Below are positions 12,419-23,533 of a stretch of 64,000 nt of DNA, one piece after another. Source of the DNA: Phymorhynchus buccinoides (lineage: Eukaryota; Mollusca; Gastropoda; Neogastropoda; Raphitomidae); the NCBI GenBank assembly GCA_017654935.2, contig CM065690.1, positions 28,450,799 to 28,514,798 of the forward strand, given 5' to 3'. Position 1 is the first letter of the stretch. Every line of letters begins with the position of its first letter. The notes under the pieces were generated by a model, which was given only the letters and a program-made list of their open reading frames with translations, had not been told where the DNA came from and searched no databases. The translations under genes were made by a program, and so were the position numbers.

Positions 12419-12638
12419 AACCCTATTGAAAGGGATGTACACGTGTAAACCACAAGATGCCCTCAGGTGAGAACGGCGGAGGTCTAGGGTCAGAGCGAAG
12501 GGTGTGGTGTGTCTGCAATGGAGTTAGGCTGTTAGGCGGGGCGTGAAAACAAAGGGGATAAGGGAGTGGGTGAGTTAACGCACAGTCTGGACAGCCATCG
12601 CCTTTACTTAGCCTTTTGTCATTTATCTTCTGGTTTAA

Positions 12639-12858
12639 CCCTTTCACCGCCAATGTCGACTTTTGTCACCACATTGGTTTTACACCCATGTCACTAGAGG
12701 GCATCAGGTCAGAGCCTGTTGTCTGGAGACCCTGTTTTCTTGATTTGGGGATGTGGGGATGGGCCTGATGTTACATATGTCACAGAGGAAATTTTTTCTC
12801 TCTACCCAGTTTGGTTTAAGGGTATTTTGGGGCCGAAAAATGGCTGGTGGTGAAAGGG
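12639..12858. mobile_element. piggyBac-like MITE with TTAA target duplication (block 1)
   Basis: 220 bp bounded by TTAA on both sides (12635-12638 and 12859-12862). Inverted ends are CCCTTTCACCGCCA and TGGTGGTGAAAGGG. A TTAA target with CCC/GGG ends is the signature of the piggyBac superfamily. No transposase ORF. Confidence 0.8.
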
Positions 12859-13010
12859 TTAAATGCTTAATTTTCAAAAGAAGCATCAACAGCAACAACG
12901 ACATAACTGAAGCAGCAACAAGCAAAGCTATCTTCTATGCTCACATTTTTACCAGCCGCGACGGAGAGAGCGAACCCTGGTAATGTTTTCAGTGGATTCT
13001 ACAAGGCCTG

Positions 13011-13078
13011 GCTATCTATCTGTCTATCTATCTATCTATCTATTTATCTGTCTATCTACCTGTCTATCTATCTATCTA
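13011..13078. repeat. TATC microsatellite (block 1)
   Basis: (TATC)n with TGTC variants. A second tract lies at 13441-13479. Block 2 counterparts: about 62347-62414 and 62779-62817, the second one longer by one repeat. Confidence 0.92.
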
Positions 13079-14108
13079 AAACATTCGGGCTCTATCTATC
13101 AATCAATCTATCTATGTTAACACGATAACATTTTAACGAAGAGACCCAGGACGCCCAATATTTTTCAAAATGCTGCCGCGCGGCTGGTGGTCTAGCGTCT
13201 TAACGCTCTAGTGTTTAGAGATTGCTTGCAGAAATCGAGAAATTGTAAGCATTCAAAAGTTTAAATCATCAGCATTTCTTCGGATATTTCCAGAACGTCT
13301 GTTTTCCAAAAGAGTTAAAAAAACGGCGTATTATAGGCTCTTTTTTTTTAACGACTTCTGTATTTGGCAAGTTATCTTTACCAGCCACGAACGAAAAGAG
13401 CGAAGCTGGTAATGTTTTCAGTGGATTCTGTCCGACTAACTGTCTATCTATCTATCTATCTGTCTATCTATCTATCTCCAGTATCGTCCGCACCATCTTT
13501 ATATCTACCAAGCGCGTCGAGATCACCAGAAAGACAGCCTTTTCAAGGATAGGAACACTCACTTTGCTCTGGTTTCAGTCCTAGAAATTAAACCGTCAAA
13601 ACGGCGATTCCTCCTCGGCGGAGATGCCGGAGAGAGTAGCCATTTTGGATGGGGTGGGTGGAGGTCACTCATTGTGGTTGAACAGAAGCGTTGGGTTTTT
13701 TTTGTAGTGCAGTAAAAAAAAAACACCCATTGGAGCTAGTTCCTTTGTCGTCAGCGAAACTCCTTTAGATAAACATCAGCTGTATAAATTAAGAAGGCTT
13801 GTATTGTGAACATTTCGTGCAAACGATTTGGTCTAAACGCAGGCGGTCATTAGAAAAGAGACGGCACATGGCTTCTCTGTGGGTGAAATAATTTGACTTC
13901 CACAGTTCCAGCACATCCGCCAAGGCGGAATATCCGATTTGATTGTTTGATTTCTAGGAAACCAGAGCAAAGTGAGCGTTGCAGTCTCTGTAAAAGGTGT
14001 TTCCCTGGTGATCTCGACGTGTTTCTTACAAAAACACATCCGTCAGGGTCCACCTTTAAGTTTTAACTGAGCCCAGAAACAGAACTTCTTCAGTGTCATG
14101 GATATGAG

Positions 14109-14220
14109 CGACTTAGCGGGATTGTTTGACCACCAGGGGGCATAACGCTCGAGTGGGGCTAATCCTCTGTATATTCTTAGTTGGGGATAAAGAAAGAGAG
14201 AGAGAGGGAGGAGTCCCACC

Positions 14221-14285
<65 letters not shown>

Positions 14286-14364
14286 ACGCCCAACTGAGAA
14301 AATCGCGTGATAAGCCCCTAGTGGATTGACTGCCCCCTGGTGGTCAAATAATCGCCATAAGTCG
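14109..14364. mobile_element. Foldback MITE with a CT/GA centre (block 1)
   Basis: The left arm (CGACTTAGCGGGATTGTTTG, ACCACCAGGGGGCA, TTCTTAGTTGGG) is the diverged reverse complement of the right arm (CACTACGCCCAACTGAG to TAAGTCG). The centre is GA then CT repeat. Its right arm matches the satellite monomer at 2806-3308. Counterpart in block 2: 63440-63703, with a longer CT tract. Confidence 0.72.
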
Positions 14365-15043
14365 ACCATCAGGCTTTATCTGTCAAATGAGATTTCTTCT
14401 TTTGATTACATTACATAGTTTCACACAGACAGTTCAGTGGGTCTTTTTCCTTCTTTGTTGGTACAAGCCAGAATTTTGGTTATGTCCCTTTGCAATGGGC
14501 TGGTCAGCTGCAGTGGTCAGCTGGTCAGCTGTATGTCTATTCAGCGGAAAATGCCGAAAGGTGAATGCTGGATGGTCACTGTTTGATAGATTTTCACATT
14601 TATAGTGAGCCCATTTTTCGCAAACATCGCAAAAAATGCAGTCAATGTCACACTGCTTACCTCAACAGGAGCAAGGACAATCGGACATTGTTGATCTTAA
14701 AAACAGGCAATCTTTTAAAAAGGTTAGCTTTTAAAAATAACACACGGCCCAGGCCTAGGTCGCTACGTGCCCAGTGACGATCTCAGCCTGTGTGAACGGT
14801 GTGATGCCACACACAACATTTTTTTTTACATCTTCTCATTGAGTTCTTTGATTTATGTTGAGCGCCGGTGTGTTTGTAATTGTACGCGTGCACGCGCTGT
14901 TTTGTTTGTAAACACGTCGATATGATGCAGTATAACGTGATTTCTATTCCAGTGTGCGGGATAGCCGAACTACGGAAATGTGTCATCGGGGCCGTGTTAA
15001 TCACTTTGCTATTAGGCAATTTCACATTTCCATTGTAATAAAT

Positions 15044-15180
15044 GTTTTGGGGTTTTCTGTAGAATGTTTTCATAATTCAGCCCTACCATTCGGCATTTTG
15101 ATCATTCCGCCTTCACCATTCGGCATTTTTCGGTATGTTTTGACCATTCTGCATTCATTTTCCGGTGCATAGACATAGCG
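15044..15180 (+). repeat. Dispersed repeat, copy 1 of an inverted pair
   Basis: About 137 bp including two tandem CATTCGGCATTTT-like pieces. It is the reverse complement of 17227-17366, which lies inside the foldback element. The pair is 2.0 kb apart. I do not recognise the family. Confidence 0.75.
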
Positions 15181-15821
15181 GTGATAAGGCCTAGTGAATG
15201 ATGCAAACATAATAGGGTTATTTCATATACTATTTTGAGTTTTGGTGTTTTCGCTCTTGCTCTGTCTGTCTCTGTAGTTCTCTGTCTCGCTCTTATGCAT
15301 TCTATCTCTGTCTGTCTATCTGTGTCACACTTTGAATCTTTTTCTGTCTGTCTATCTCTCTCTTGTTCTTTTTTCTCTCTTTCTTTCTCTCTCACTATAT
15401 ATCTCTCTCAATCCTTCTTTCTGTTTCAATCTTTCTGTCTCTGTCTTTCTCTATCTCTAAGTCTTTCTCTATGTCTTTCTTTGTCTCTATGTTTTTCTGT
15501 CTTTCTCCATCTTAAAGACCACCCACGTCACGTGTCGAAATCATGATTTTCACGTGTTTTCCCTCTTACAGCTGGTAAGAAATCGTAACAAATCTGCCAA
15601 GCATAAGAGGGAATATGACACGTGACGTAGGGGGTCTTTAATATCTTTCTCTCTGTCTCTATCTTTCTATCTGTCTCTGTATTTCTCTATGTCTTTCATG
15701 TGCTGCCATTTCCTCTTACCCCTCCCTCCCCTGAGAGAGAGACAGAGAGAGAAAAACAGATAGACAGACCTATGAAGAGAGAAAGAGACAGAGAGAGAGA
15801 GAGATGAACAACTAACAAAGA

Positions 15822-15824
<3 letters not shown>

Positions 15825-15887
<63 letters not shown>
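15825..15887. repeat. GA microsatellite
   Basis: About 60 bp of (GA)n, preceded by degenerate GA/GACA sequence from 15735. It directly abuts a minus-strand retroposon 3' end. Confidence 0.92.
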
Positions 15888-15889
<2 letters not shown>

Positions 15890-16150
15890 TTGAAAACTTT
15901 AACTTTATTTTTCAAGGATAAAGATTTTAGGCAACGCCTAGTCTTCCAATCTGTCCTTGGTACATATACGAACATAGAATACAAACATGGCAAGGCATGA
16001 TATTACACATACAAATTTGAACATAAAGATAGCACCTTTGTACATATACGAACATAGAATACAAACATGGCAAGGCATAGGATTACACATACATAATTAA
16101 ACATAAAGGTAGCAAAGCAGGTATTGTGATAAAGACAGGTTGAAATACGA
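15888..16150 (-). mobile_element. Retroposon 3' end, minus strand
   Basis: Read on the minus strand it ends CTTTATCCTTGAAAAATAAA, GTTAAAGTTTTCAAG, then the CT tract. Two tandem ~77-bp pieces (GTACATATACGAACATAGAA, TACAAACATGGCAAGGCAT) start at about 15960 and 16037. The family is not identified. Confidence 0.5.
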
Positions 16151-16999
16151 ATTTATAGAATTACATACGCGCATGTATAGTTGTTAATACTTGTGCGGGC
16201 ATACATGCGTGTAACCATACACGTGCGCGCGGCACACGCAAGAGAGAGATACAGACAGAGACAGAAGGACAGACAGAGAAACAGATTGAGACAGACAAGA
16301 ATAATTGAGAATGAAAGAGTCAAAGACAGATGCAAGGAAAGATAGCAAGACAAATAAAAACAGACAAAGAACAAGGGAGAGACAGGAGTACAGAAACAGA
16401 GACAGATGAAAAGAGACATGGGTGGACTAAAAGAGAGGTCGAAAAGAGAAAATCAGGCAAACACACAGATAGACAGACAGGCAAAGAAAGAACGAATGAG
16501 GCAGAGACATAGAAAATTCAACAAAGACAAACAACCAAACAGACATTAATTAACTGAAAAGACAGAGAGAGAGAGAGAGAGAGAGAGTACACACACACTC
16601 ACACACCTACTCACACTCACTCAGTGTATACATGTATGTCAGACCATCCCATTTGGAAGGGACGCAACTCTTTGAAAATCATCAGCTTTTTCTTGCACTG
16701 AAAAGTCTGTGTGAAACTATAATTATAGTCTGTGATTACACTAATTGTGGTGTTCCGCTGAGACACATGACACCAGTCCATCTCAATTGTGCTTATTTTA
16801 ATTACCCCTAAATTCAATTGCGCCTGTGTCAATTTGCACCCTTTGTATAGTTGTGTTTATTGCACCTGTTGAAATGGTTGAAATAGGGCATTTGCCGCGT
16901 GCCGGCAACCTTTAATTTCATTGAGTTGAATTTAGAGAGTTGAATTAGAAAGGTCAGCGAAACTCGGGCAGATCGAGCGCGGGCTAACTAGTAGTCTAG

Positions 17000-17158
17000 T
17001 AGGGGAAGACGGGGTAAAAAGCGCATGGGCGGGTAAGAAGCCCACCCCAATTATCTCATGAAATAAAGAAAAATTTCAGTCACATTTGCCCATGAGACGA
17101 ATGCTAGACATTAACGCTCGTCTCATGGGCAAAATGAGACTGAAATTTGCTTTGCTTG
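17000..17158. mobile_element. Palindromic MITE, family A, right arm truncated
   Basis: Begins TAGGGGAAGACGGGG and runs through the centre, then stops in the right arm at GAAATTTGCTTTG. It lies inside the foldback element 16886-17668. Confidence 0.75.
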
Positions 17159-17226
17159 TTTTTAAGATCGAACTTCGAACTAACTGGATCTCCAAAGTTT
17201 GTTGAACGTCGCCTGATGCTGTAGAC

Positions 17227-17366
17227 GCTATGTCTATACACCGAAAAATGAATGCAGAATGGTCGGGAAATGCCGAAAAACGAATGCAGAATGGTCAAGG
17301 CGGAATGATCAAAATGCCGAATGGTAGGGCAGAATTATGAAAACATTCTACAGAAAACCCCAAAAT
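17227..17366 (-). repeat. Dispersed repeat, copy 2 of an inverted pair
   Basis: Reverse complement of 15044-15180, with a few substitutions, inserted in the left half of the foldback element. Confidence 0.75.
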
Positions 17367-17729
17367 TTCTTTAGATAGTCCATTGACTTATTATTGATGA
17401 TATTGCAAAAACTAAGAACTTGCATTAAAAAAAAGACTACAAATAATATTAAATTGGGATTATGCTTTTTATATTTCTGCAGTATTTTTTTTAATACAAG
17501 TTATTAGTTTTCGCAATAAGTTCAATAATACGTCAATGGAGTCCGAACTCTATACAAGACTACTAACTTGCCCGCGCTCGTTCTGCCCGAGTTGCGTTGA
17601 CCTTTCTCATTCAGCTCTCTAAATTCAACTCAGTGAAATTCAAGGTCGCTGGCACGCGGCAAATGCCCTGTTAACTTTCACAAAACCAATTTGGTTGAAA
17701 ATTTATTTATACGTTTCTTTATTTTCAGG

Positions 17730-18021
17730 ATGTGCCGAAGGTGCCGCCGCCTGACGAACAGCGTGATCCCCCGTCGGTTCCATAGAGCCCCCATGGCAGT
17801 GCGACGCCGATGGCTTCATTTTAACGCAAAAGCATTGAGGAAGTTACGTCAATGTTTTCCGTGTCAAGCCAAGTCCAGGAAGACTAGGGTGACGAAATGG
17901 AAAGTCACAACACCAGGGATTGTGAAGAAGGTGTCCTTTTCCCCAACAGTGGAGGAGTTTCAATTCTATCGTCGTATCCAGAAGACGTCCTTGCGAACCG
18001 TCAACAAAGGACTGTACATCA
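17730..18021 (+). CDS. Plus-strand gene, exon 1 in view
   Basis: Encodes residues 1-97 plus one base. The open frame continues upstream into intron sequence, but the acceptor at 17728 is strong, so I start at the ATG just after it. If a coding exon lies upstream, it must end with two bases of a codon. The exon holds the CxxC pairs, the Arg/Lys-rich segment and the KKVSF motif. Confidence 0.62.
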
Positions 18022-21000
18022 GTAAGTTGTTTTTGTGGAAAACTTTCTGCTTTCTGTTTGTCCTTTAACCCTTGGTCAAACCCTTTCACCGCCAAAGTCG
18101 CATTTTAGCACCACAGTGATTTAACACTTATGTCACTAAAGAGCATCAAATTGGGGTCTATTATTCAAAGACCCGATTGTCATAGGTTTGGGAAGTAAGG
18201 ATAGACCTTATTTTATATAACTATGTGACAGAAGAATCCCCAATACTGCAGATGGATTTTGTTCTCTACCCAGGTAAACTTAATGGAAGTTTTGGGCTGA
18301 AATATGGCTGGCGGTGAAAGGGTTAAACAAAGTTATTAACATAATACATTGCAGTGTACACAAGTTATTTCATGAGCGCAACAAGCTATAAGCTGCACTC
18401 AAAAACGTTGCAGTTACAAACATAAGGCTGCATCATGAATGTACTTGAATAGCTATAAGAAAAATACAATTGGAATAAGAAAAACAAACTAAGCAAAGCT
18501 AACAATGCATCATGCACCAATTCATAGCTAGACAAAACAAACAATTGAAGTAAAAAGAAAAAGAAAAAAACAAGAAAAAGGAAAGAAGAAGAAAAAACCC
18601 CAAAAAACAAAGACCCTAAGAATTCGCTGCCAGCAGTTTTTAAGCCAACGTTTTAGTATTAAACTGACATGGGTAGAGAAAATATGTTGTCTGAATATTG
18701 AGGATTCCTCTGTGACATGAGTAAAATAAGGTCTATCCTTACCTCTAAAACTTAAGAACCCAAGTTCACTGAAAGCAGATCCTGATTTCTAGGCTTTTAA
18801 TGACATGGGTGTTAATTCAATTCAATTCAATGCAACAATTTTATTGTCTCCAACAAGTGAAGAAATTTGCTTTTCGGCATGCACATAAAAATAAAGACAT
18901 GTTATAACCTAACAGAAGAGACAATTTGTAAAATAACATAAAAGCACATGTCATTGACATAAAACATAGTTATCAAACACACACACACACACACCTGAAC
19001 AAGTACACTGAGCAATGATCGATTCCATTAATTTTAGAGGCTAAAAGTAATAATCACAGATAATAATGACATCACAGTAATAATGATAACACATACCACA
19101 GAAAACATTAACAATATCACAAACCAGTATGGCTATCAATTGAGTATGCACACCCGCCCACCCACCCCTCCCCTCCCCCCCCACCCCACTCACACATGTG
19201 TACACACCGAGCATATCATAAGACCCCCCCTAAGCTAAAAACACAGACTTTAGAGATATAAATGAAGCCAAGTAACATCACTTATAATAATAGCAAAATA
19301 TTACCATACAATCACAGTCACAAACACACAAACACACACCAACACAACACACACACATTTACACCCCCACCCCTCCCCCCACCCCACATTCTCCAAATGG
19401 GGCCCAACACATTTTGTAGGCATATTCTATAGAAGCAAGTGCATAACAGTATAATGTTGCAACACTTAACCTTCGAAGGCACATGCATACCATTACCTAC
19501 ACAAACGCGCGCACGCACGCGCGCACGCACACACACACACACGCACGCACGCAAAGCAAAAAAGCACAAAAAATAGTACACGCAGCAGACGGGGTACCGC
19601 ACATGGGCACAGACACCCCAATTACAATGAAGCAAATTTCAGTCTCATTTTGCCCATGACACAGCGTTTACTAGCATTCATGATTAAATTTGTGAACAAA
19701 GCATAAAAATAGTACATCATAATTATGTAAAAAATAGTTGCAACATAACTAAAAATATTTTATGTGAAAGCAAATAAAATGATAAATAATTAAATCCCCC
19801 CCCACACACACACACATTGACCAACATAGTTAAAGTAAACAAAGCATTCAAGTAGTGCATAATAGGTAAAATATTAACCACAACAACACTAAACATTGTA
19901 TGTAAAAGCAAATAGTAATGATAAGAAAGAATTAAATCTTCAAAAGACCCCCCCCCCCCACACACACACACACACACACACCAAGACCAACATGGATAAG
20001 AGTAAACAGAGCATTAAAAATAGTACATAATAGATAAAATATTAACAACACTAAATAATTGTATGTAAAAGAAAATAGTAATGATAACAAGAATGAAATC
20101 TTCACACATATATAATTGTATACACACCTACCCCATCCCCAACCCTCCACAACAACACACTTGCAAGTACACCCATCCCCATGAACACACTGCAGTAAAA
20201 AACCATAAAATATGTAGGGAAACAGGGATAAACATAATATAATAGATACATGCAAAACAAAGTGGCAAGTCACTTAACTAGTCGAATCGTCCAACAATAC
20301 AAGAGAAAACTTTTGATTTTGTGCAGCCGAAAGGCAGCGACTGTGTCGCGCCCATGAGAGTTGCCTCCCCTCCCATTAAATCATTGTGGGTGCAAACATG
20401 TGGCATTTGCGGTGAAAGGGGTAATTCTGTCTATCAGACTATCTGGCGGAATAGGGTTTTTTTGTCAGGTCTGCAAAGCTTTGATATCAATCTATCCATC
20501 TGTATATTTTCTTCAAGATCTCTCTATGTTTAAATTTTGTTTATGTTCATACAATTTCTGAAATTGTATTGCGTTTTGTAGCCTACACCCCCATTCTGAG
20601 GGGCTATGGTCTAACAGGATTAAAATGTAGCCTTTCGCCCAACCCACCCCCCCTCTCTCTCTTTCTCTGTCTGTCTCTCTTTCTCCCGTTCATTCTGATT
20701 GCGGATCAATTGATGTTGGAAAGCAATAGCGCTGTTGGTTAAAGTTTGAAATCTTTGTTGTTGTTTTTTAAGTTGTGATTCTTTCCTTTCTCGTCTGCAG
20801 CAAACTGTCAGCTTATTTTCTAATCTTCTCTCTTCAATCGCTTTGTCTCTTTTTAGTTTCACAGTGCTCTATTGTTATTACTCTCCTCTCTGCATCTTTC
20901 AATATTTTGTTTTACTTTTATTGTTGTTTTAAAAAAATGTTTTCTTTCTTCTGTTTCCCTTCTCTGCGCTACTGCAGGCCTCTGTTGCTTCATTCTACTC

Positions 21001-21303
21001 TACTCTCTATAACTGCTCTGTTGTGTGTTGACAGGCATGGACATTCAGCACTGCCACCACCTGAAACAGCCGATGGCCACTGAGGAGAAGGACACTCGCT
21101 CCAATGTGCAAAAAGTCAAACTCGTCAAACGAAAGCGTCCCTCGCCTCCGTCGCCTCCAGTGTCATGGGAGGACCTCCTGCCACTTCCACAGCAACTCCA
21201 AGAACATGTAGATCCATACCCCTTTGATGTCCCGCCGCCAGGGGTTGACCTGGATCCATTTCGGAGCATGTTTTCTTCACCCTCCACCTCTCACTCTTCT
21301 TGA
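17730..21303 (+). CDS. Two-exon gene for a small basic protein with a PP1-docking-like KKVSF motif (186 aa)
   Basis: Join 17730-18021 and 21035-21303. The acceptor before exon 1 is TTTATTTTCAG at 17728, the donor is ATCA then GTAAGT, and the second acceptor is GTGTGTTGACAG. The split codon (A plus GC) gives Ser and the frame stays open to TGA at 21301. The ATG at 17730 is one base inside the exon, so there is an upstream UTR or coding exon. Residues 1-60 are very Arg/Lys-rich, with CxxC pairs at 2-5 and 42-45. Residues 66-70 are KKVSF followed by SPTVEEF, which fits the RVxF docking motif of protein phosphatase 1 regulators (family knowledge). A basic KRKRP stretch could be a nuclear signal. 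The C-terminal half is Pro/Ser-rich and acidic. No catalytic domain is seen; a PP1-regulator role is inference. Confidence 0.62.
18081..18322. mobile_element. piggyBac-like MITE, second subfamily member
   Basis: Ends CCCTTTCACCGCCA and TGGCGGTGAAAGGG with TTAA on the right. The left flank is CAAA, so the left target copy has mutated or the element end was altered. It lies about 60 bp into the intron of the plus-strand gene. A degraded inverted relative lies at about 18650-18815. Confidence 0.7.
18812..18910 (-). mobile_element. LINE 3' end with TTGAA tail, minus strand
   Basis: On the minus strand: GCAAATTTCTTCACTTGTTG, GAGACAATAAAATTGTTGCA, then (TTGAA)n. AATAAA plus a pentamer tail is typical of mollusc LINE 3' ends. 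How far it extends to the right could not be judged. Confidence 0.5.
19586..19680. mobile_element. Palindromic MITE, family A, degraded fragment
   Basis: Starts AGACGGGGTACCGCACATGG and contains GAAGCAAATTTCAGTCTCAT and a CATGACACAGCGTTTA centre. It shares order and motifs with family A but has several deletions. Confidence 0.6.
19682..20140. repeat. Three diverged tandem units of about 165 bp
   Basis: Starts at about 19682, 19820 and 19985. Each has GTAAACA-AGCATT, ATAATAGGTAAAATATTAAC-like sequence, ATTGTATGTAAAAG and AATGATAA, and ends in C-rich plus CA sequence. Located in the intron of the plus-strand gene. Confidence 0.7.
21035..21303 (+). CDS. Plus-strand gene, terminal exon
   Basis: Encodes residues 98-186. 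The order is a His-rich start, a charged segment with VKLVKRKRP, then a Pro-rich acidic tail (WEDLLPLPQQL, DPYPFDVPPPG) ending in a Ser run. The stop TGA is at 21301. The 101-bp minisatellite starts about 180 bp downstream and may be transcribed as 3' UTR. Confidence 0.62.
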
Positions 21304-21479
21304 AGTAGATCCTCACCCCATGCCCTGCTGTCATTAACCCCCACCCCACCCCGCTGTCCTGCCAAAGAGTGAAAATGAAATGAAAAAGAAACACTGATGG
21401 GACCCAGAGATACACCAGCCACGCCTGCCCTATCGACACGAGAGCAGCTCTGCTACAGCCTAGGAAGTAAAGACTCTTC

Positions 21480-21938
21480 GACACACCCCTTCTCCTATGT
21501 GCTTGCTTGATATGGACATTGCTTCATAGACCCAAGTGCTTTCTCGCAGAAAAGGAGTACTGTGATCAACGTTTCCCCCCCCCCCCTCTCCCTCTCCTAT
21601 CAAGTGCTCGCCTGAGATGGACAGACCTGCTTGACAGCGGCCCCCCCCCCGCTAGCGGAAAAGAAGTAAAGTGATGAACTCTCCCCGCGACACACCCCTT
21701 CTCCTATCAAGTGCTCGCTTGATATGGACATAGCTTCTTAGACGCGCAAGTGCTTTCTCGCAGAAAAGGAGTACGGCGATCAACGTTTCCCACCCCTCTC
21801 TCCCTCTCCTATCAAGTTCTGCTTGAGATGGACATAGCTTCTTGACCCGCTACTACTTTGCAGAAAAGGAGTACGGTGATGAACTCTCCCCACCCCTCTC
21901 TCCCTCTCCCATCAAGTGCTCGCCTGAGATGGACATAA
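21480..21938. repeat. Minisatellite of about 101-bp units, diverged left part
   Basis: Diverged units containing TATCAAGTGCTCGC, TGAGATGGACA, GCTTCTTGACCCGCTACTAC and CAGAAAAGGAGTACGGTGAT, separated by C/T-rich runs. It starts about 180 bp after the plus-strand gene's stop codon. Confidence 0.85.
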
Positions 21939-22650
21939 TAAGTTTCCCGTACAGCAGGGTATATTTTTGGATATCCCTTGGCAAGAAAGAAAATGTACCC
22001 TGTGTGAACTGAATGAAATTGGTGATGAATTTCACTATTTGTTTGCTTGTTCTTTTCCTTTGATAAAAGACCATAGGTCAGAGCTATTACCCACATACTT
22101 TCAGCGTCACCCCAATGTTATTAAAATTAGTATTTTAATGAATACCCGCAGGAAATCTAAACTTGTCAAACTCGCAAAGTTTATCCATATACTTGTAACT
22201 TTGTTTTCTAAAACTTTAAGAAACACATAAATGCGGAGAAGGGACAAACAACTTGTTGAAACCTACTGGCTTGTTTGTTTGTTTTGTTTTTTAGTTTAAG
22301 CCACTGCTCTGTAACATATGTCTTTTGTTTTTTTTTTTTTTTTTTTTTTTGTTATTCTTTTTTTTTTTTTTTTTCTGGTTTTTTTGTTTTTTTTTGAAAA
22401 ATAGTAGGTAGTTTGTATGGGATAATTTTAGTTTGAATTTTATTTCTTAGATTATTAAGTCTTTTTGTTGTGAATTTTATTTCCTAGATTATTAAGTCTT
22501 TTTGTTGTTATTCATATTTGAATGTATGTTTTCTTATTTTCTTGTTTGACTCACCAGTGTCTGCCATTGTGTTTGTTGTTATCTATGTATTAGCTTAAAA
22601 GCCCCCCTGGGGCCAAAGCTCAAATAAAATGTTCCAAACTGTTCCAAACA
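21939..22650 (+). mobile_element. 5'-truncated LINE 3' end inserted into the 101-bp minisatellite
   Basis: The open frame 21967-22230 encodes CTLCELNEIGDEFHYLFACSF and a LLPTYFQRHPNVIK segment, the same C-terminal Cys/His region as the LINE at 43051-43353 but diverged. A T-rich 3' UTR follows (long T run 22325-22396), then AATAAAATGTTCCAAACTG. The minisatellite is interrupted exactly here. ACATA occurs on both sides of the insert, a possible short target-site duplication. Confidence 0.8.
22325..22396. repeat. T-rich homopolymer tract
   Basis: Two long T runs within the 3' UTR of the LINE fragment at 21939-22650. Confidence 0.95.
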
Positions 22651-23533
22651 TAGCTTCTTGACCCGCTACTACTTTGCAGAAAAGGAGTAAGGTGATGAAC
22701 TCTCCCCACCCCCCTCTCCCTCTCCTATCAAGTGCTCGCCTGAGATGAAAAAAAAAAAAAACCATATGCTTCTTGACCCGCTACTACTTTGCAGAAAAGG
22801 AGTACGGTGATGAACTCTCCCCACCTCCCCTCTCCCTCTGCTATCAAGTGCTCGCCTGAGATGAACATAGCTTCTTGACCCGCTACTACTTTGCAGAAAA
22901 GGAGTAAGGTGATGAACTCTCCCCACCCCCCTCTCCCTCTCCTATCAAGTGCTCGCCTGAGATGGACATAGCTTCTTGACCCGCTACTACTTTGCAGAAA
23001 AGGAGTACGGTGATGACCTCTCCCCACCCCTCTCTCCCTCTCCTATTACGTGCTCGCCTGAGATGAACATAGCTTCTTGACCCGCTACTACTTCGCAGAA
23101 AAGGAGTACGGTGATGACCTCTCCCCACCTCCTCTCTCCCTCTCCCATCAAGTGCTCGCCTGAGATGGACATAGCTTCTTGACCCGCTACTACTTTGCAC
23201 AAAAGGAGTAAGGTGATGAACTCTCCCCACCCCTCTCTCCCTCTCCCATCAAGTGCTCGCCTGAGATGGACATAGCTTCTTGACCCGCTACTACTTTGCA
23301 CAAAAGGAGTAAGGTGATGAACTCTCCCCACCCCTCTCTCCCTCTCCTATCAAGTGTTCGCCTGAGATGAACATAGCTTCTTGACCCGCTACTACTTCGC
23401 AGAAAAGGAGTACGGTGATGACCTCTCCCCACCCCTCTCTCCCTCTCCCATCAAGTGCTCGCCTGAGATGGACATAGCTTCTTGACCCGCTACTACTTTG
23501 CGAGGGAAAAGAAGTAAGTGATGAACTTCCCCG
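22651..23533. repeat. Minisatellite of 101-bp units, homogeneous right part, cut by the gap
   Basis: Units repeat at 101-bp spacing with few substitutions (for example CAGAAAAGG versus CACAAAAGG). The array continues the one at 21480-21938 beyond a LINE insertion and ends at the N gap. Minus-strand open frames repeat the same peptide and are artefacts. Confidence 0.92.

Larger units (their letters stand above)
16886..17668. mobile_element. Foldback element with about 110-bp arms and a nested insertion
   Basis: The left arm (16886-17000, from GGGCATTTGCCGCGTGCC) is the reverse complement of the right arm (about 17554-17668). An inner inverted pair (about 17378-17440 and 17480-17545) continues the fold. 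The left arm is broken after GTAGTCTAGT by about 375 bp: a truncated family A MITE plus a piece that is the reverse complement of 15044-15180. Removing that piece restores arm symmetry. Confidence 0.75.
18022..21034 (+). other. Intron of the plus-strand gene, filled with repeats
   Basis: 3013-bp GT-AG intron. It holds a piggyBac-like MITE (18081-18322), a degraded relative in the opposite orientation (about 18650-18815), a LINE 3' end with a TTGAA tail (minus strand, 18812 onward), CA and poly-C tracts, a degraded foldback MITE fragment (19586-19680) and a three-unit tandem repeat (19682-20140). Nothing else coding is visible. Confidence 0.55.

Noticed and set aside
22651..23533. Repeated minus-strand peptides (SISGEHLMGEGERGGESS type)
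   Set aside because: Translation of the 101-bp minisatellite, open in several frames with no start or splice support.
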